Both the position numbers and the translations under genes were made by a program. From an uncultured Clostridia bacterium (GTDB lineage Bacteria > Bacillota > Clostridia > UBA1381), in assembly GCA_947628155.1 (NCBI GenBank), contig CANQYQ010000004.1, positions 1 to 42,362 on the forward strand: 42,362 bases of DNA. The letters run 5' to 3'. The notes under the pieces were generated by a model, which was not told the DNA's origin, did no database searches, and saw only the letters and a program-made list of their open reading frames with translations. Of the stretch, positions 8,197-16,186 are shown one piece after another; positions within the stretch are counted from its first letter, which is position 1; each line of letters opens with the position of its first letter.

Positions 8197-9411
8197 TTAC
8201 GGTTTTATATGATGCAAATCGCGCGTAAAAAGCGCGGCATACTTTACATTATCGAGCCGCAAAAGCGCGGCGGTAAGCCGTTCGAGTCCGGTCGTACAGC
8301 CGCCGTAGGGCATTATGCCGTATTTGAGCGCGTCAAAATACGCCGTGTATTGCGCCGGATCGATACCCAGCCGCGCCGCTTTTTCAAGCTGCGCCTTATA
8401 ATTATATATATTTTTCGAGCCTGACGATATTTTCCAACCGTTTAAATATATGTCAAATCCCGAGAAATCCTCCGCGTAAAACGGACGTTTGTCAGGCGGG
8501 AAGCCCGTAACGCATACGAAATCCGAGCCGGATCTTTCCTTTTCCCGAGCGCACAGCCTTTTAATATCCGTGGGGTCAAGGTCAGGCTGATTGTCCTTGC
8601 CGAGGATCTTAAGTGCGTCCCCAAACCCATATATGGGAATTTCGTCAGGTATATTGATGTTGCTTCCGAATTTCGCGGCAGCTTTTAAAAAGCTCGTTAA
8701 CATGCCGATAACGCTATCGATCGTTTTAATATAACCGAGCTGAAAGCTCAGGCTCGTAAATTCGGCCAAATGGCGTGACGAATTATATTTTTTCGCCAAA
8801 AACGACGGCGATACGCAATATGTTCTGTCAAGCGACGCCGTTGCCGCGGTCATATAGAGCTGCGGCGAATACGGCAAATACGCTTTTTTTCCATAGTAGT
8901 CGATCTCAAACGACGGCTTTTCGGAATATTCCGATATCATCGGCGTTACAATACGTGTAAAATCATTCGCGCGCATTAGATCCTCGAAAGCACCGAGAAT
9001 TTGCGACTGGATCTTATAAACCGCGCTTATTTGCGGATGACGCAGAGTAAGCGGCTTATTTTCAATCGTTGTCTCAAGGGAATGATTATATCCGGCGTCC
9101 GATATGCTTATCGGATATGCCGCCGACGGGGAGGACAAAATTTCAAAATCCTCAAGCCGCAGTTCTATCCCGTTGTCGGCCTTTATTTCGGCGGCCGCGC
9201 GGATGTCGGCACGTATAAACATTCCCTCGTCAAGCAATGAAACACTTTTTTCGCACAAGCCGTCCGTGTATACCGTTTTCACAAGCTCACCGCGAAGCGC
9301 AAGATAAACAAAGACCATCTTCCTGCTTCGTTTCAGCCTGTGGACGCGCGCGCTGACCCGCGCCGTATCGCCCGGTTTTAAATCGAGCGGCGCATTATCT
9401 TTAATATCCAT
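8197..9411 (-). CDS. Class II aminoacyl-tRNA synthetase-like protein (AspRS/AsnRS paralogue, probably non-canonical)
   Basis: The 404 residues have the architecture of archaeal-type AspRS/AsnRS. An OB-fold lies at residues ~15-95 and a class II core at ~125-404, with SPQLYM (182-187), a motif 2-like segment SPSFLAKKYNSSRHLAEF (201-218) and motif 3 GCTTGLERL (371-379). Key positions differ from working enzymes. The motif 2 FRAE is FLAK (Leu205, Lys207), the lysine after SPQLY is Met, and the EI-x-SG-x-QR-x-H segment reads KISSGSKNIYNY (K327, loss of QR and H). The motif 3 Glu-Arg is kept. Known: the motif 2 arginine contacts ATP. Inferred: this is not a normal aspartyl- or asparaginyl-tRNA synthetase, and may be a paralogue with another amino-acid-activating or ligand-binding role. 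It sits 14 bp downstream of the VanW gene, on the same strand. Confidence 0.7.
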   Translation of the reverse strand: MDIKDNAPLDLKPGDTARVSARVHRLKRSRKMVFVYLALRGELVKTVYTDGLCEKSVSLLDEGMFIRADIRAAAEIKADNGIELRLEDFEILSSPSAAYPISISDAGYNHSLETTIENKPLTLRHPQISAVYKIQSQILGAFEDLMRANDFTRIVTPMISEYSEKPSFEIDYYGKKAYLPYSPQLYMTAATASLDRTYCVSPSFLAKKYNSSRHLAEFTSLSFQLGYIKTIDSVIGMLTSFLKAAAKFGSNINIPDEIPIYGFGDALKILGKDNQPDLDPTDIKRLCAREKERSGSDFVCVTGFPPDKRPFYAEDFSGFDIYLNGWKISSGSKNIYNYKAQLEKAARLGIDPAQYTAYFDALKYGIMPYGGCTTGLERLTAALLRLDNVKYAALFTRDLHHIKP

Positions 9412-9425
9412 ATTGAATCACCCTA

Positions 9426-11042
9426 TCAGCCGTGCGGACGGTAAAAGCTTGAGCCGAGCGGATCCGTGCTTATAAGCTCGTCGTTTGCGTAGACGTAACG
9501 CGTAGATTCAACCACGGTGTTATCGCCGGAGGTTGATACGCTGTGCTTTAGCTCAACCCTCCTTGGCGGGTCCCATTCGGTGCCGATAATATCGACGTAA
9601 ATTGTGCGTCCGTCTGTATGGCTTAAAATTTTGACGGGATAATCGGTACTGTTTTTGAACTGAAAATCCACGCCGCTGTCGGCGACGGTCGCGTCCTGGC
9701 CGAGCGGAACATATCCGACACTCATCATATGGCATTCGCGGTGCACAACGTTCAAATCAGCGTACAGTACAGCCGAATACAGCGTTGTACTTACCTGACA
9801 CGTGCCGCCGCCTATGCCTTGCACCGACTCTCCGTTAACGTATTCGGCAGCGGTATGGAATCCGTTTTCAACCGTTCTTTGTCCGACAGTTCCGTTAAAT
9901 GAAAACGTATCGCCCGGCGCAATTACCGTACCGTTTATAAGCTCCGACGCGCGGGCGACATTCGCGGCGCGGTTTGAGCTTGAACCGCCGTAGCTTGTCG
10001 AGTATGAACCGAGCGTATCGGCAAACAGCTTCTCCTGAAGCTGCTCACGTGTGACCTCGGGATCTGTGGTATAATACGGAATCTTCACCGGTTCTCCGCC
10101 CTCGGTAACGTTAAGTATATACGCGCCCGCCTCAGCCTCATCAATGCGGCGTCCGACGACCTCCGGTTCTATTGTTACATCGTTGCCGTTTATTATGTAT
10201 TTCGCGTCCGACGGCTCGCAGCATACCGCGTTATTAAGCTTTTCAAGCGTCATTTCCCCGGGCGCCGAAGGCGCAAGCGGCACGGAAATACCGGTATATT
10301 TATTGCGCGAAAGCGCGTCAAGAACCAGTCCCAGCGCTTCAGTATACGATTCCGGCGCGTTCACGTTATATCCGGTACGCCCGGGATATACGTCGGCCGT
10401 TTTATCGGATTTGTTAATACCCACGCCGTGCTCCTTAAATTCCCCGTACAGCTGTAGTCCAAATTCGTTGATTTTCTCTATCAGGCGCTCATCGTCAATA
10501 TCCGCTGCCGGTTTAATATTATGGCGCTTAAACATACATATAGTATTAATCAGTCCGTCCGCTAAGGCATTGCTGCTCTTGCCGTAATCAAAGGCGCGCC
10601 TTGCGGTATTCTCAATATTCGCCGCCATACCGATATCGCTGCCGCGGAATGTAAATTCACTGCCGCCGCATTCGAGCGTGATATCTATGTCGTTCATCAT
10701 ATAATCCGACTTTATTGACGCAAGCGCTTCATCATATGTCATGCCGCCCAGACTTATCCCGTCAAGATACACATTCCTCATAACAGTATCGGACGGCCGC
10801 GCCGCGATACCCTTAATATACGCGCCGGCAGCGAATACGGCCGCCGCGCCGAACACAGCAAACACCGCCCGGCGTACTGTTTTGGCGGAACATGTTTTTT
10901 TGTGTGATAAATCCGGTCGTCCGAGTGTTTTATCCGTGCTCTCGGCTGCGTTTAAAGCGCCGTCCGATTCCGGCTCTGCCGAAGAGCAATCATCGGCCGT
11001 GCCGGCGTTGTTACGGATAAATCTCCTTTTCTTGTCAGACAT
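9426..11042 (-). CDS. VanW-family cell-envelope protein
   Basis: About 538 residues from the ATG at 11042 (RBS AAAAGGAGAG); the frame is open ten codons further upstream, but without an RBS. A basic, polar N-terminal tail (~1-55) precedes one membrane segment (AVFAVFGAAAVFAAGAYI). Two putative peptidoglycan-binding-type repeats (~90-310) follow, and then the VanW domain with NRAANVARASELINGTVIAP, GDTFSFNGTVGQRT, GGGTCQVSTTLYSAVL and HMMSVGYVPLGQDATV. VanW proteins are widespread in Firmicutes, and the family's exact biochemical role is unknown. No vanHAX ligase genes are nearby, so no glycopeptide resistance is implied. The protein is likely anchored in the membrane with its bulk outside. Confidence 0.85.
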   Translation of the reverse strand: MSDKKRRFIRNNAGTADDCSSAEPESDGALNAAESTDKTLGRPDLSHKKTCSAKTVRRAVFAVFGAAAVFAAGAYIKGIAARPSDTVMRNVYLDGISLGGMTYDEALASIKSDYMMNDIDITLECGGSEFTFRGSDIGMAANIENTARRAFDYGKSSNALADGLINTICMFKRHNIKPAADIDDERLIEKINEFGLQLYGEFKEHGVGINKSDKTADVYPGRTGYNVNAPESYTEALGLVLDALSRNKYTGISVPLAPSAPGEMTLEKLNNAVCCEPSDAKYIINGNDVTIEPEVVGRRIDEAEAGAYILNVTEGGEPVKIPYYTTDPEVTREQLQEKLFADTLGSYSTSYGGSSSNRAANVARASELINGTVIAPGDTFSFNGTVGQRTVENGFHTAAEYVNGESVQGIGGGTCQVSTTLYSAVLYADLNVVHRECHMMSVGYVPLGQDATVADSGVDFQFKNSTDYPVKILSHTDGRTIYVDIIGTEWDPPRRVELKHSVSTSGDNTVVESTRYVYANDELISTDPLGSSFYRPHG

Positions 11043-11055
11043 AACCGCTCTCCTT

Positions 11056-11571
11056 TTATACAAACCTCTCAAAATCCTTCAGATAGTCGGTATATTCATT
11101 CATGAACGCCTTAAAACGTTCACTTTTCATCAGAAGAGTAAATGTACGATACAGATTTTTCACAAACCTGCGGTCATAATCATCCATAAGAAGTCCGCGC
11201 GAAAGCGGGCAGACCGATTTTGCGCGCGGGTCAACCGTGATTTCAAGCCTTCCGTTTTTATCAAGCTTCGGTGTAAGCGGAAAGATCCTGCATGAAAGCG
11301 GCCGCTGATATCGGTCACATACGCCGTCGCAGAATAAAATCGGAACGCGGTAATTTTTCCCGTTGTATTTATATGTCATATCGGTTTTATCTATCCTCGC
11401 CCAATCCGGCTCCAGCAGCTTGTATACCTCATATTCGCCGGGGAATAAAAGCATTCCCGCGCTGTCGCCGCCGCAGCACGCTTTTTTGCAAAGCCTGCCG
11501 CAGTCCGTTTTTATGGGCGTAGTCTCGTCGAAAAGTTTATAAAGCTGTAAATATAAGTATGCTGTGTTCAT
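11056..11571 (-). CDS. YkgJ-family cysteine cluster protein
   Basis: 171 residues with the CxxxC...CC (DCGRLCKKACCGG) and later Cys positions (FCDGVC, PLSCRIFPL, SVCPLSR) that define the YkgJ/CxxCxxCC zinc- or iron-cluster family. The PLSCR-IFPL signature is clear. No transmembrane segment or signal peptide is seen, so it is probably cytosolic. The exact function is unknown; some relatives are proposed Fe-S or Zn proteins. It heads a minus-strand group with the VanW and AspRS-like genes (13 and 14 bp spacings), and a promoter lies at 11613-11641. Confidence 0.8.
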   Translation of the reverse strand: MNTAYLYLQLYKLFDETTPIKTDCGRLCKKACCGGDSAGMLLFPGEYEVYKLLEPDWARIDKTDMTYKYNGKNYRVPILFCDGVCDRYQRPLSCRIFPLTPKLDKNGRLEITVDPRAKSVCPLSRGLLMDDYDRRFVKNLYRTFTLLMKSERFKAFMNEYTDYLKDFERFV

Positions 11572-11612
11572 TAAATATCTCCGTTATTATGATATTATTG
11601 TCTTTACAGCTA

Positions 11613-11641
11613 ATTCTATCACACTTTTGCCGTTTAAACAA
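11613..11641 (-). promoter_or_regulatory. Promoter for the YkgJ-VanW-AspRS-like group
   Basis: Minus strand TTGTTT (11641-11636) and TAGAAT (11618-11613) are separated by 17 bp with a TGA extended -10. It is divergent from the topoisomerase promoter. Confidence 0.45.
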
Positions 11642-11664
11642 TAGGAAACATTTGGGGATACACA

Positions 11665-11729
11665 AATGTCATATTTTTTTAATAAAATTGTGATACGCAT
11701 ATCGTTTTATGTTACCGAAATATGACATT
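11665..11729. promoter_or_regulatory. 12-bp inverted repeat between divergent promoters
   Basis: AATGTCATATTT (11665-11676) and AAATATGACATT (11718-11729) are perfect complements separated by 41 bp. They lie between the two divergent promoters (about 24 bp from each -35), so they could be paired operator half-sites. No regulator was identified. Confidence 0.4.
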
Positions 11730-11752
11730 AGCTTTAAAAGTCGTAGATTTTT

Positions 11753-11781
11753 TTGACAAACAGTATATATGGTTGTATAAT
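11753..11781 (+). promoter_or_regulatory. Consensus sigma-A promoter of the topoisomerase operon
   Basis: TTGACA (11753-11758) and TATAAT (11776-11781) have a 17-bp spacer, a perfect vegetative consensus. It is followed by a leader of about 90 nt. Confidence 0.75.
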
Positions 11782-11824
11782 AATAAAAATATGAAAATAA
11801 ATACTATATATGTACGGCCGGACA

Positions 11825-11865
11825 TCCCCGGGGTGGGGGAGCCCGTTCCGATACTATTGAACGGG
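11825..11865 (+). promoter_or_regulatory. Tandem leader hairpins masking the topoisomerase RBS
   Basis: TCCCC/GGGGA (11825-11829 with 11836-11840) is followed by CCCGTTC/GAACGGG (11842-11848 with 11859-11865). The second stem's 3' arm is part of the GGGAG ribosome binding site of the gene starting at 11876. Folding would therefore limit translation. Confidence 0.4.
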
Positions 11866-11875
11866 AGAAATTTAT

Positions 11876-13894
11876 ATGCCAAAATCAAAACCGGATTACG
11901 GTAACGACAGCATAACGAGCCTTAAGGGCGCGGACAGGGTCAGAAAACGTCCGGCGGTAATATTCGGCTCGGACGGCCTTGAGGGTTGTGAGCATTCTTT
12001 TTTTGAGATACTTTCAAATTCGATCGACGAGGCGCGCGAGGGTTTCGGAAAGGAGATTGAAATAACGCGGTTTAAGGACGGGGCGATCGAGGTGCGCGAC
12101 TACGGACGCGGCATTCCGCTCGATTACAACGAAGGCGAACAGCGGTATAACTGGGAGCTTGTCTACTGCGAATTATACGCGGGCGGAAAATATAATAACA
12201 ACAGCGGCGGTATGTACGAGTACAGTCTCGGTTTAAACGGTCTCGGCGCGTGCGCGACTCAGTATTCGAGTGAGTACATGGACGTTACCGTTGTGCGCGA
12301 TAAGACGCGTTATACGCTTCATTTCGAGAAGGGCGAAAATATAGGCGGACTGAAAAAAGAACCGGTAAGGTCAACAAAAACCGGCTCGATACAAAAATGG
12401 AAGCCGGACAGAGATGTTTTTACGGATATCGATATTCCGCTGGAATTTTACAAGGATACTCTTAATAAACAGGCCATGGTAAACGCGGGCATTCGTTTCA
12501 TCCTCTATAATGAAACGGAAACAGGCATGGAAATGTACGAATATTTCTATGAAAAGGGGATCATAGATTATCTCGACCGGATGGTAGGGGATCAGGGATT
12601 TACAACAATAGAAAGCTGGGAAATGGAGCGTGAGGGCCGCGACCGCGAGGACAAGGATAAATATAAGCTTAAAATGCAGATCGCGTTTTGTTTCTCAAAC
12701 AAAGTTAATCTAATCGAATACTACCACAATTCCAGTTATTTGGAGCACGGCGGCTCGCCGGATAAGGCGGTCAAAAACGCGTTTGTTTACGCGATCGACA
12801 GATATCTGAAAAATAACGGAAAATACAATAAAACCGACTCAAAAATTAATTTTACCGATATCGAGGATTGTCTCGCGCTTGTGATAAGTTCATTTTCTAC
12901 GCAGACAAGCTATGAGAATCAGACAAAAAAGGCGATAAACAACAGGTTTATCCAGGACGCTATGACCGAATTTCTGCGTCAGCAGCTTGAAGCGTATTTT
13001 CTTGAAAATAAGACCGACGCGGAAAAGATAGCAAATCAAGTTCTCGTTAATAAACGCAGCCGTGAGAGCGCGGAAAAGGCAAAGATCGACATAAAGAAAA
13101 AGCTCACGGGTTCCATGGACGTCACGAACCGCGTTGAGAAATTTGTGGACTGCCGCTCGAAGGATGTAACCAAACGCGAATTGTATATCGTCGAGGGGGA
13201 TTCGGCGCTCGGCTCGTGCAAGCTTGCAAGAGACGCGTCGTTTCAGGCGATCATGCCGATACGCGGCAAAATATTAAATTGTTTAAAGGCGGATTATCCG
13301 CGTATTTTTAAAAGCGATATAATAGTGGATTTGCTGCGTGTGCTCGGCTGCGGCGTGGAGATCAACACGAAGCACAACAATAAGCTTGACAGCTTCAACA
13401 TAAAAAATCTGCGTTGGGATAAGATAATTATCTGCACGGACGCGGATGTGGACGGCTTCCATATCCGCACGCAGCTGCTTACGATGATTTACCGCCTTGC
13501 GCCGACGCTTATAGAGATAGGCAAGGTATATATAGCCGAGTCGCCGCTGTACGAGATAACAGTGACGAAGGGTAAGCGCAGGAATGAAAAGCATTTCGCC
13601 TATACCGACGCGGAGCGCGACGAGATTGTGGCAAGGCTCAATCAGTCGGGACTGTCAAAGGACAGGGACGATTATGATATAAAGCGCTCGAAGGGATTGG
13701 GCGAGAACCAGCCGGAAATGATGTCGCTCACGACAATGCACCCCGCGACGCGTCGGCTCGTACGCGTGACGCCGGAGGGCGCGGAAAAAACGGCGGCAAT
13801 GTTCGAGGTGCTCCTCGGTGACGACCCGCAGGGCAGACGCGATTATATAGCGGAAAACGGTAACCGATATATGGAAATGGTGGATTTATCGTAA
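11876..13894 (+). CDS. parE: Type IIA topoisomerase subunit B (ParE/GyrB-like)
   Basis: This 672-residue protein has GHKL ATPase motifs: FFEILSNSIDEAREG (Asn and Asp for ATP-Mg), RDYGRGIP, and a GGKYNNN lid with LGLNGLGA. It then has a TOPRIM domain (EGDSALGSCKLARD, TDADVDGFHIRTQ) and the C-terminal RSKGLGE-x-QPEMM. It forms the ATPase/TOPRIM half of an A2B2 enzyme that passes DNA duplexes. The sequence is diverged from standard GyrB (ADRVRKRPAVIFGSDGLE rather than the usual MYIG), so this is a second-copy topoisomerase rather than the main gyrase; whether it acts as topo IV is inferred. The ATG at 11876 is followed 16 bp after the stop by the A subunit. Confidence 0.85.
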   Translation: MPKSKPDYGNDSITSLKGADRVRKRPAVIFGSDGLEGCEHSFFEILSNSIDEAREGFGKEIEITRFKDGAIEVRDYGRGIPLDYNEGEQRYNWELVYCELYAGGKYNNNSGGMYEYSLGLNGLGACATQYSSEYMDVTVVRDKTRYTLHFEKGENIGGLKKEPVRSTKTGSIQKWKPDRDVFTDIDIPLEFYKDTLNKQAMVNAGIRFILYNETETGMEMYEYFYEKGIIDYLDRMVGDQGFTTIESWEMEREGRDREDKDKYKLKMQIAFCFSNKVNLIEYYHNSSYLEHGGSPDKAVKNAFVYAIDRYLKNNGKYNKTDSKINFTDIEDCLALVISSFSTQTSYENQTKKAINNRFIQDAMTEFLRQQLEAYFLENKTDAEKIANQVLVNKRSRESAEKAKIDIKKKLTGSMDVTNRVEKFVDCRSKDVTKRELYIVEGDSALGSCKLARDASFQAIMPIRGKILNCLKADYPRIFKSDIIVDLLRVLGCGVEINTKHNNKLDSFNIKNLRWDKIIICTDADVDGFHIRTQLLTMIYRLAPTLIEIGKVYIAESPLYEITVTKGKRRNEKHFAYTDAERDEIVARLNQSGLSKDRDDYDIKRSKGLGENQPEMMSLTTMHPATRRLVRVTPEGAEKTAAMFEVLLGDDPQGRRDYIAENGNRYMEMVDLS

Positions 13895-13910
13895 CGGAGA
13901 GGATATGTAA

Positions 13911-16130
13911 ATGGCAAGGAAGAAAAAAGACGAGGAACAAATAACGGTGAGCGCGCCGGTCGCGGAGCAGGCGATAACGGATACGCTTGAAAAAAACTTT
14001 ATGCCCTACGCGATGAGCGTGATTATTTCGCGCGCCATTCCCGAAATCGACGGTTTGAAGCCGGCGCACAGGAAGCTCCTCTATACGATGTACAAAATGG
14101 GTCTTCTGGGCGGAAAGCTTACAAAATCCGCGAACGTCGTCGGGCAGACGATGAAATTAAACCCGCACGGCGACGCGTCAATTTATGAAACCATGGTGCG
14201 CCTCACGCGAGGCAACGAGTCGCTTCTGCATCCGCTTATCGAGTCTCAGGGCAACTTCGGCAAGCAGTATTCGCGCGATATGGCCTACGCCGCGTCGCGA
14301 TATACCGAGGTGCGCTTGGAGCCGATCTGCGAGGAACTTTTTCGCGACATAAATAAGAACACCGTTGAATTTGTTGACAGCTACGACGGCGAAATGAAAG
14401 AGCCTGTGATGCTGCCGTCCGCGTTCCCGAATATTCTCGTCAATCCCAATCAGGGTATCGCCGTAGGTATGGCAAGCAATATTTGCTCGTTTAATTTAAA
14501 AGAGGTCTGTGAGACGGCTATCGCGATAATGCGTAAAAAAAGCTTGACAAGCGATGAAATTCTCGATATAATGCCCGCGCCGGATTTTTCATTAGGCGCG
14601 CGGATTGTGTATTCACGCGATGAGATGAAAGGGATTTACGAAACGGGGCGCGGCAGCTTTAAAATGCGCGCGGTGTATAATTACGATAAGAAAAATAACT
14701 GCATAGATATAACCGAGATCCCGTATTCAACGACGTGCGAGGCGATTATCGCCAAAATAATGGAGCTTATAAAGGGTAACAAATTGAAAGAAATTACCGA
14801 CGCGCGCGACGAAACAGGCCTGAACGGATTTAAAATTACAATCGACCTAAAGCGCGGCACAGATCCGGATATGCTCATGGCGAAGCTGTACAAGCTCACT
14901 CCGCTCGAGGATTCATTCAGCTGTAACTTTAACGTGCTTATCAAAAACCGTCCGTACGTTATGGGCGTTAAGGAGATCCTGTCGCACTGGATCGATTTTC
15001 GCTCCGAATGCGTTAAAAACGGCGTAAGATATGATATAGACAAAAAAAGCGCGCGCCTGCATCTTTTGACAGGTTTAAAAAAAATACTGCTCGATATCGA
15101 CAAGGCGATCGCGATAATCCGCCATACCGAGCTTGAAGCCGATGTTGTGCCGAACCTTATGGACGGCTTTGATATAGACAGAATACAAGCTGAATATGTC
15201 GCGGAGATAAAGCTTCGGAATTTAAACCGTGAGCATATATTAAGCCGCACGGCGGAAATTGAAAAGCTTATAGAGGATTTGGAACAGCTGAACAATATAC
15301 TTGCCGATGATAAAGAGGTCAAGAAAATCATAACGTCGCAGCTAAGAGATATTATAAAGAAATACGGGCAGGAGCGTAAAACGAAGCTCATAGCAACGGA
15401 GCATATTGAGGAGTATGTAGAAACGCGTGAGATTAACGATTATGCGTGCACGGTATTCTTTACACGCGGAAATTATCTAAAAAAGATTCCCGCCGTTTCG
15501 CTGCGCTCCTCCACATCGGAGCATCGCTTAAAGGAGGATGACGAAATTGTGCAGACAATAGAGACGTCGAATAACAGCGAATGTCTGTTCTTTACCGATA
15601 AATCGACGGTATATAAAATGAAGCTGTACGATATACCGGACGCGAAGGTCAGCACAATGGGCGAATATATGCCCGGCATTTTGGGACTTGAAGCTGAAGA
15701 GAAAATAGTGTATACTGTAGTTACGAGTGATTTTAAAGGAATGCTGCTGTTCGCGTTTGAGAACGGCAAAATGGCCAAGGTGGAGCTTGCGGGATATGAA
15801 ACAAAGACAAACCGCAGAAAGCTCGTGAACGCGTACAGCGATAAAAGTCCGCTTGTTTCCGCGCTGTATCTGGATACGGACCGCGGCATAGTGGCAATGG
15901 CCGATTCAAATAAGGTACTGTACGCGGACACGTCAAAAATTCCGCTTAAAACAACAAAGAGCACACAGGGAGTACAGGTTATGACTCTAAGGAAAAAAGG
16001 CTCGAAGCTTATATCGGCGGTTCTCGCGGAGGACAGCGGTTTAAGTGATCCGAAAAGATACGCGCCGCGCAGTATTCCGGCCGCGGGTTATGCGCTGAAG
16101 GATGGCGACGGACAGATGAGCTTTATTTGA
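13911..16130 (+). CDS. parC: Type IIA topoisomerase subunit A (ParC/GyrA-like)
   Basis: 739 residues with the winged-helix core, the catalytic tyrosine Tyr131 in the motif AASRYTE, GNFGKQYSRD, and a coiled-coil/tower region (~380-500). The C-terminal beta-pinwheel is short (ending at residue 739) and no GyrA box (QRRGGKG) is seen, which favours a decatenase/topo IV-type enzyme over a supercoiling gyrase. The quinolone-determining loop reads NPHGDASIYE: Ala89 stands where GyrA has Ser83, and Glu93 where GyrA has Asp87. It follows the B subunit by 16 bp. The next gene (citrate synthase) begins 56 bp after the stop with a good RBS. Confidence 0.85.
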   Translation: MARKKKDEEQITVSAPVAEQAITDTLEKNFMPYAMSVIISRAIPEIDGLKPAHRKLLYTMYKMGLLGGKLTKSANVVGQTMKLNPHGDASIYETMVRLTRGNESLLHPLIESQGNFGKQYSRDMAYAASRYTEVRLEPICEELFRDINKNTVEFVDSYDGEMKEPVMLPSAFPNILVNPNQGIAVGMASNICSFNLKEVCETAIAIMRKKSLTSDEILDIMPAPDFSLGARIVYSRDEMKGIYETGRGSFKMRAVYNYDKKNNCIDITEIPYSTTCEAIIAKIMELIKGNKLKEITDARDETGLNGFKITIDLKRGTDPDMLMAKLYKLTPLEDSFSCNFNVLIKNRPYVMGVKEILSHWIDFRSECVKNGVRYDIDKKSARLHLLTGLKKILLDIDKAIAIIRHTELEADVVPNLMDGFDIDRIQAEYVAEIKLRNLNREHILSRTAEIEKLIEDLEQLNNILADDKEVKKIITSQLRDIIKKYGQERKTKLIATEHIEEYVETREINDYACTVFFTRGNYLKKIPAVSLRSSTSEHRLKEDDEIVQTIETSNNSECLFFTDKSTVYKMKLYDIPDAKVSTMGEYMPGILGLEAEEKIVYTVVTSDFKGMLLFAFENGKMAKVELAGYETKTNRRKLVNAYSDKSPLVSALYLDTDRGIVAMADSNKVLYADTSKIPLKTTKSTQGVQVMTLRKKGSKLISAVLAEDSGLSDPKRYAPRSIPAAGYALKDGDGQMSFI

Positions 16131-16186
16131 TCCGTATATAATTTCAGGGAAGGAATTGAGGAAATAAAGCACCGGGAGGTAATCTT

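Noticed and set aside
9426-11042. VanW (and VanX at 41288) as a vancomycin-resistance cluster
   Set aside because: They are 30 kb apart, no vanH/vanA ligase or vanRS pair is present, and both families are common in Clostridia without resistance.
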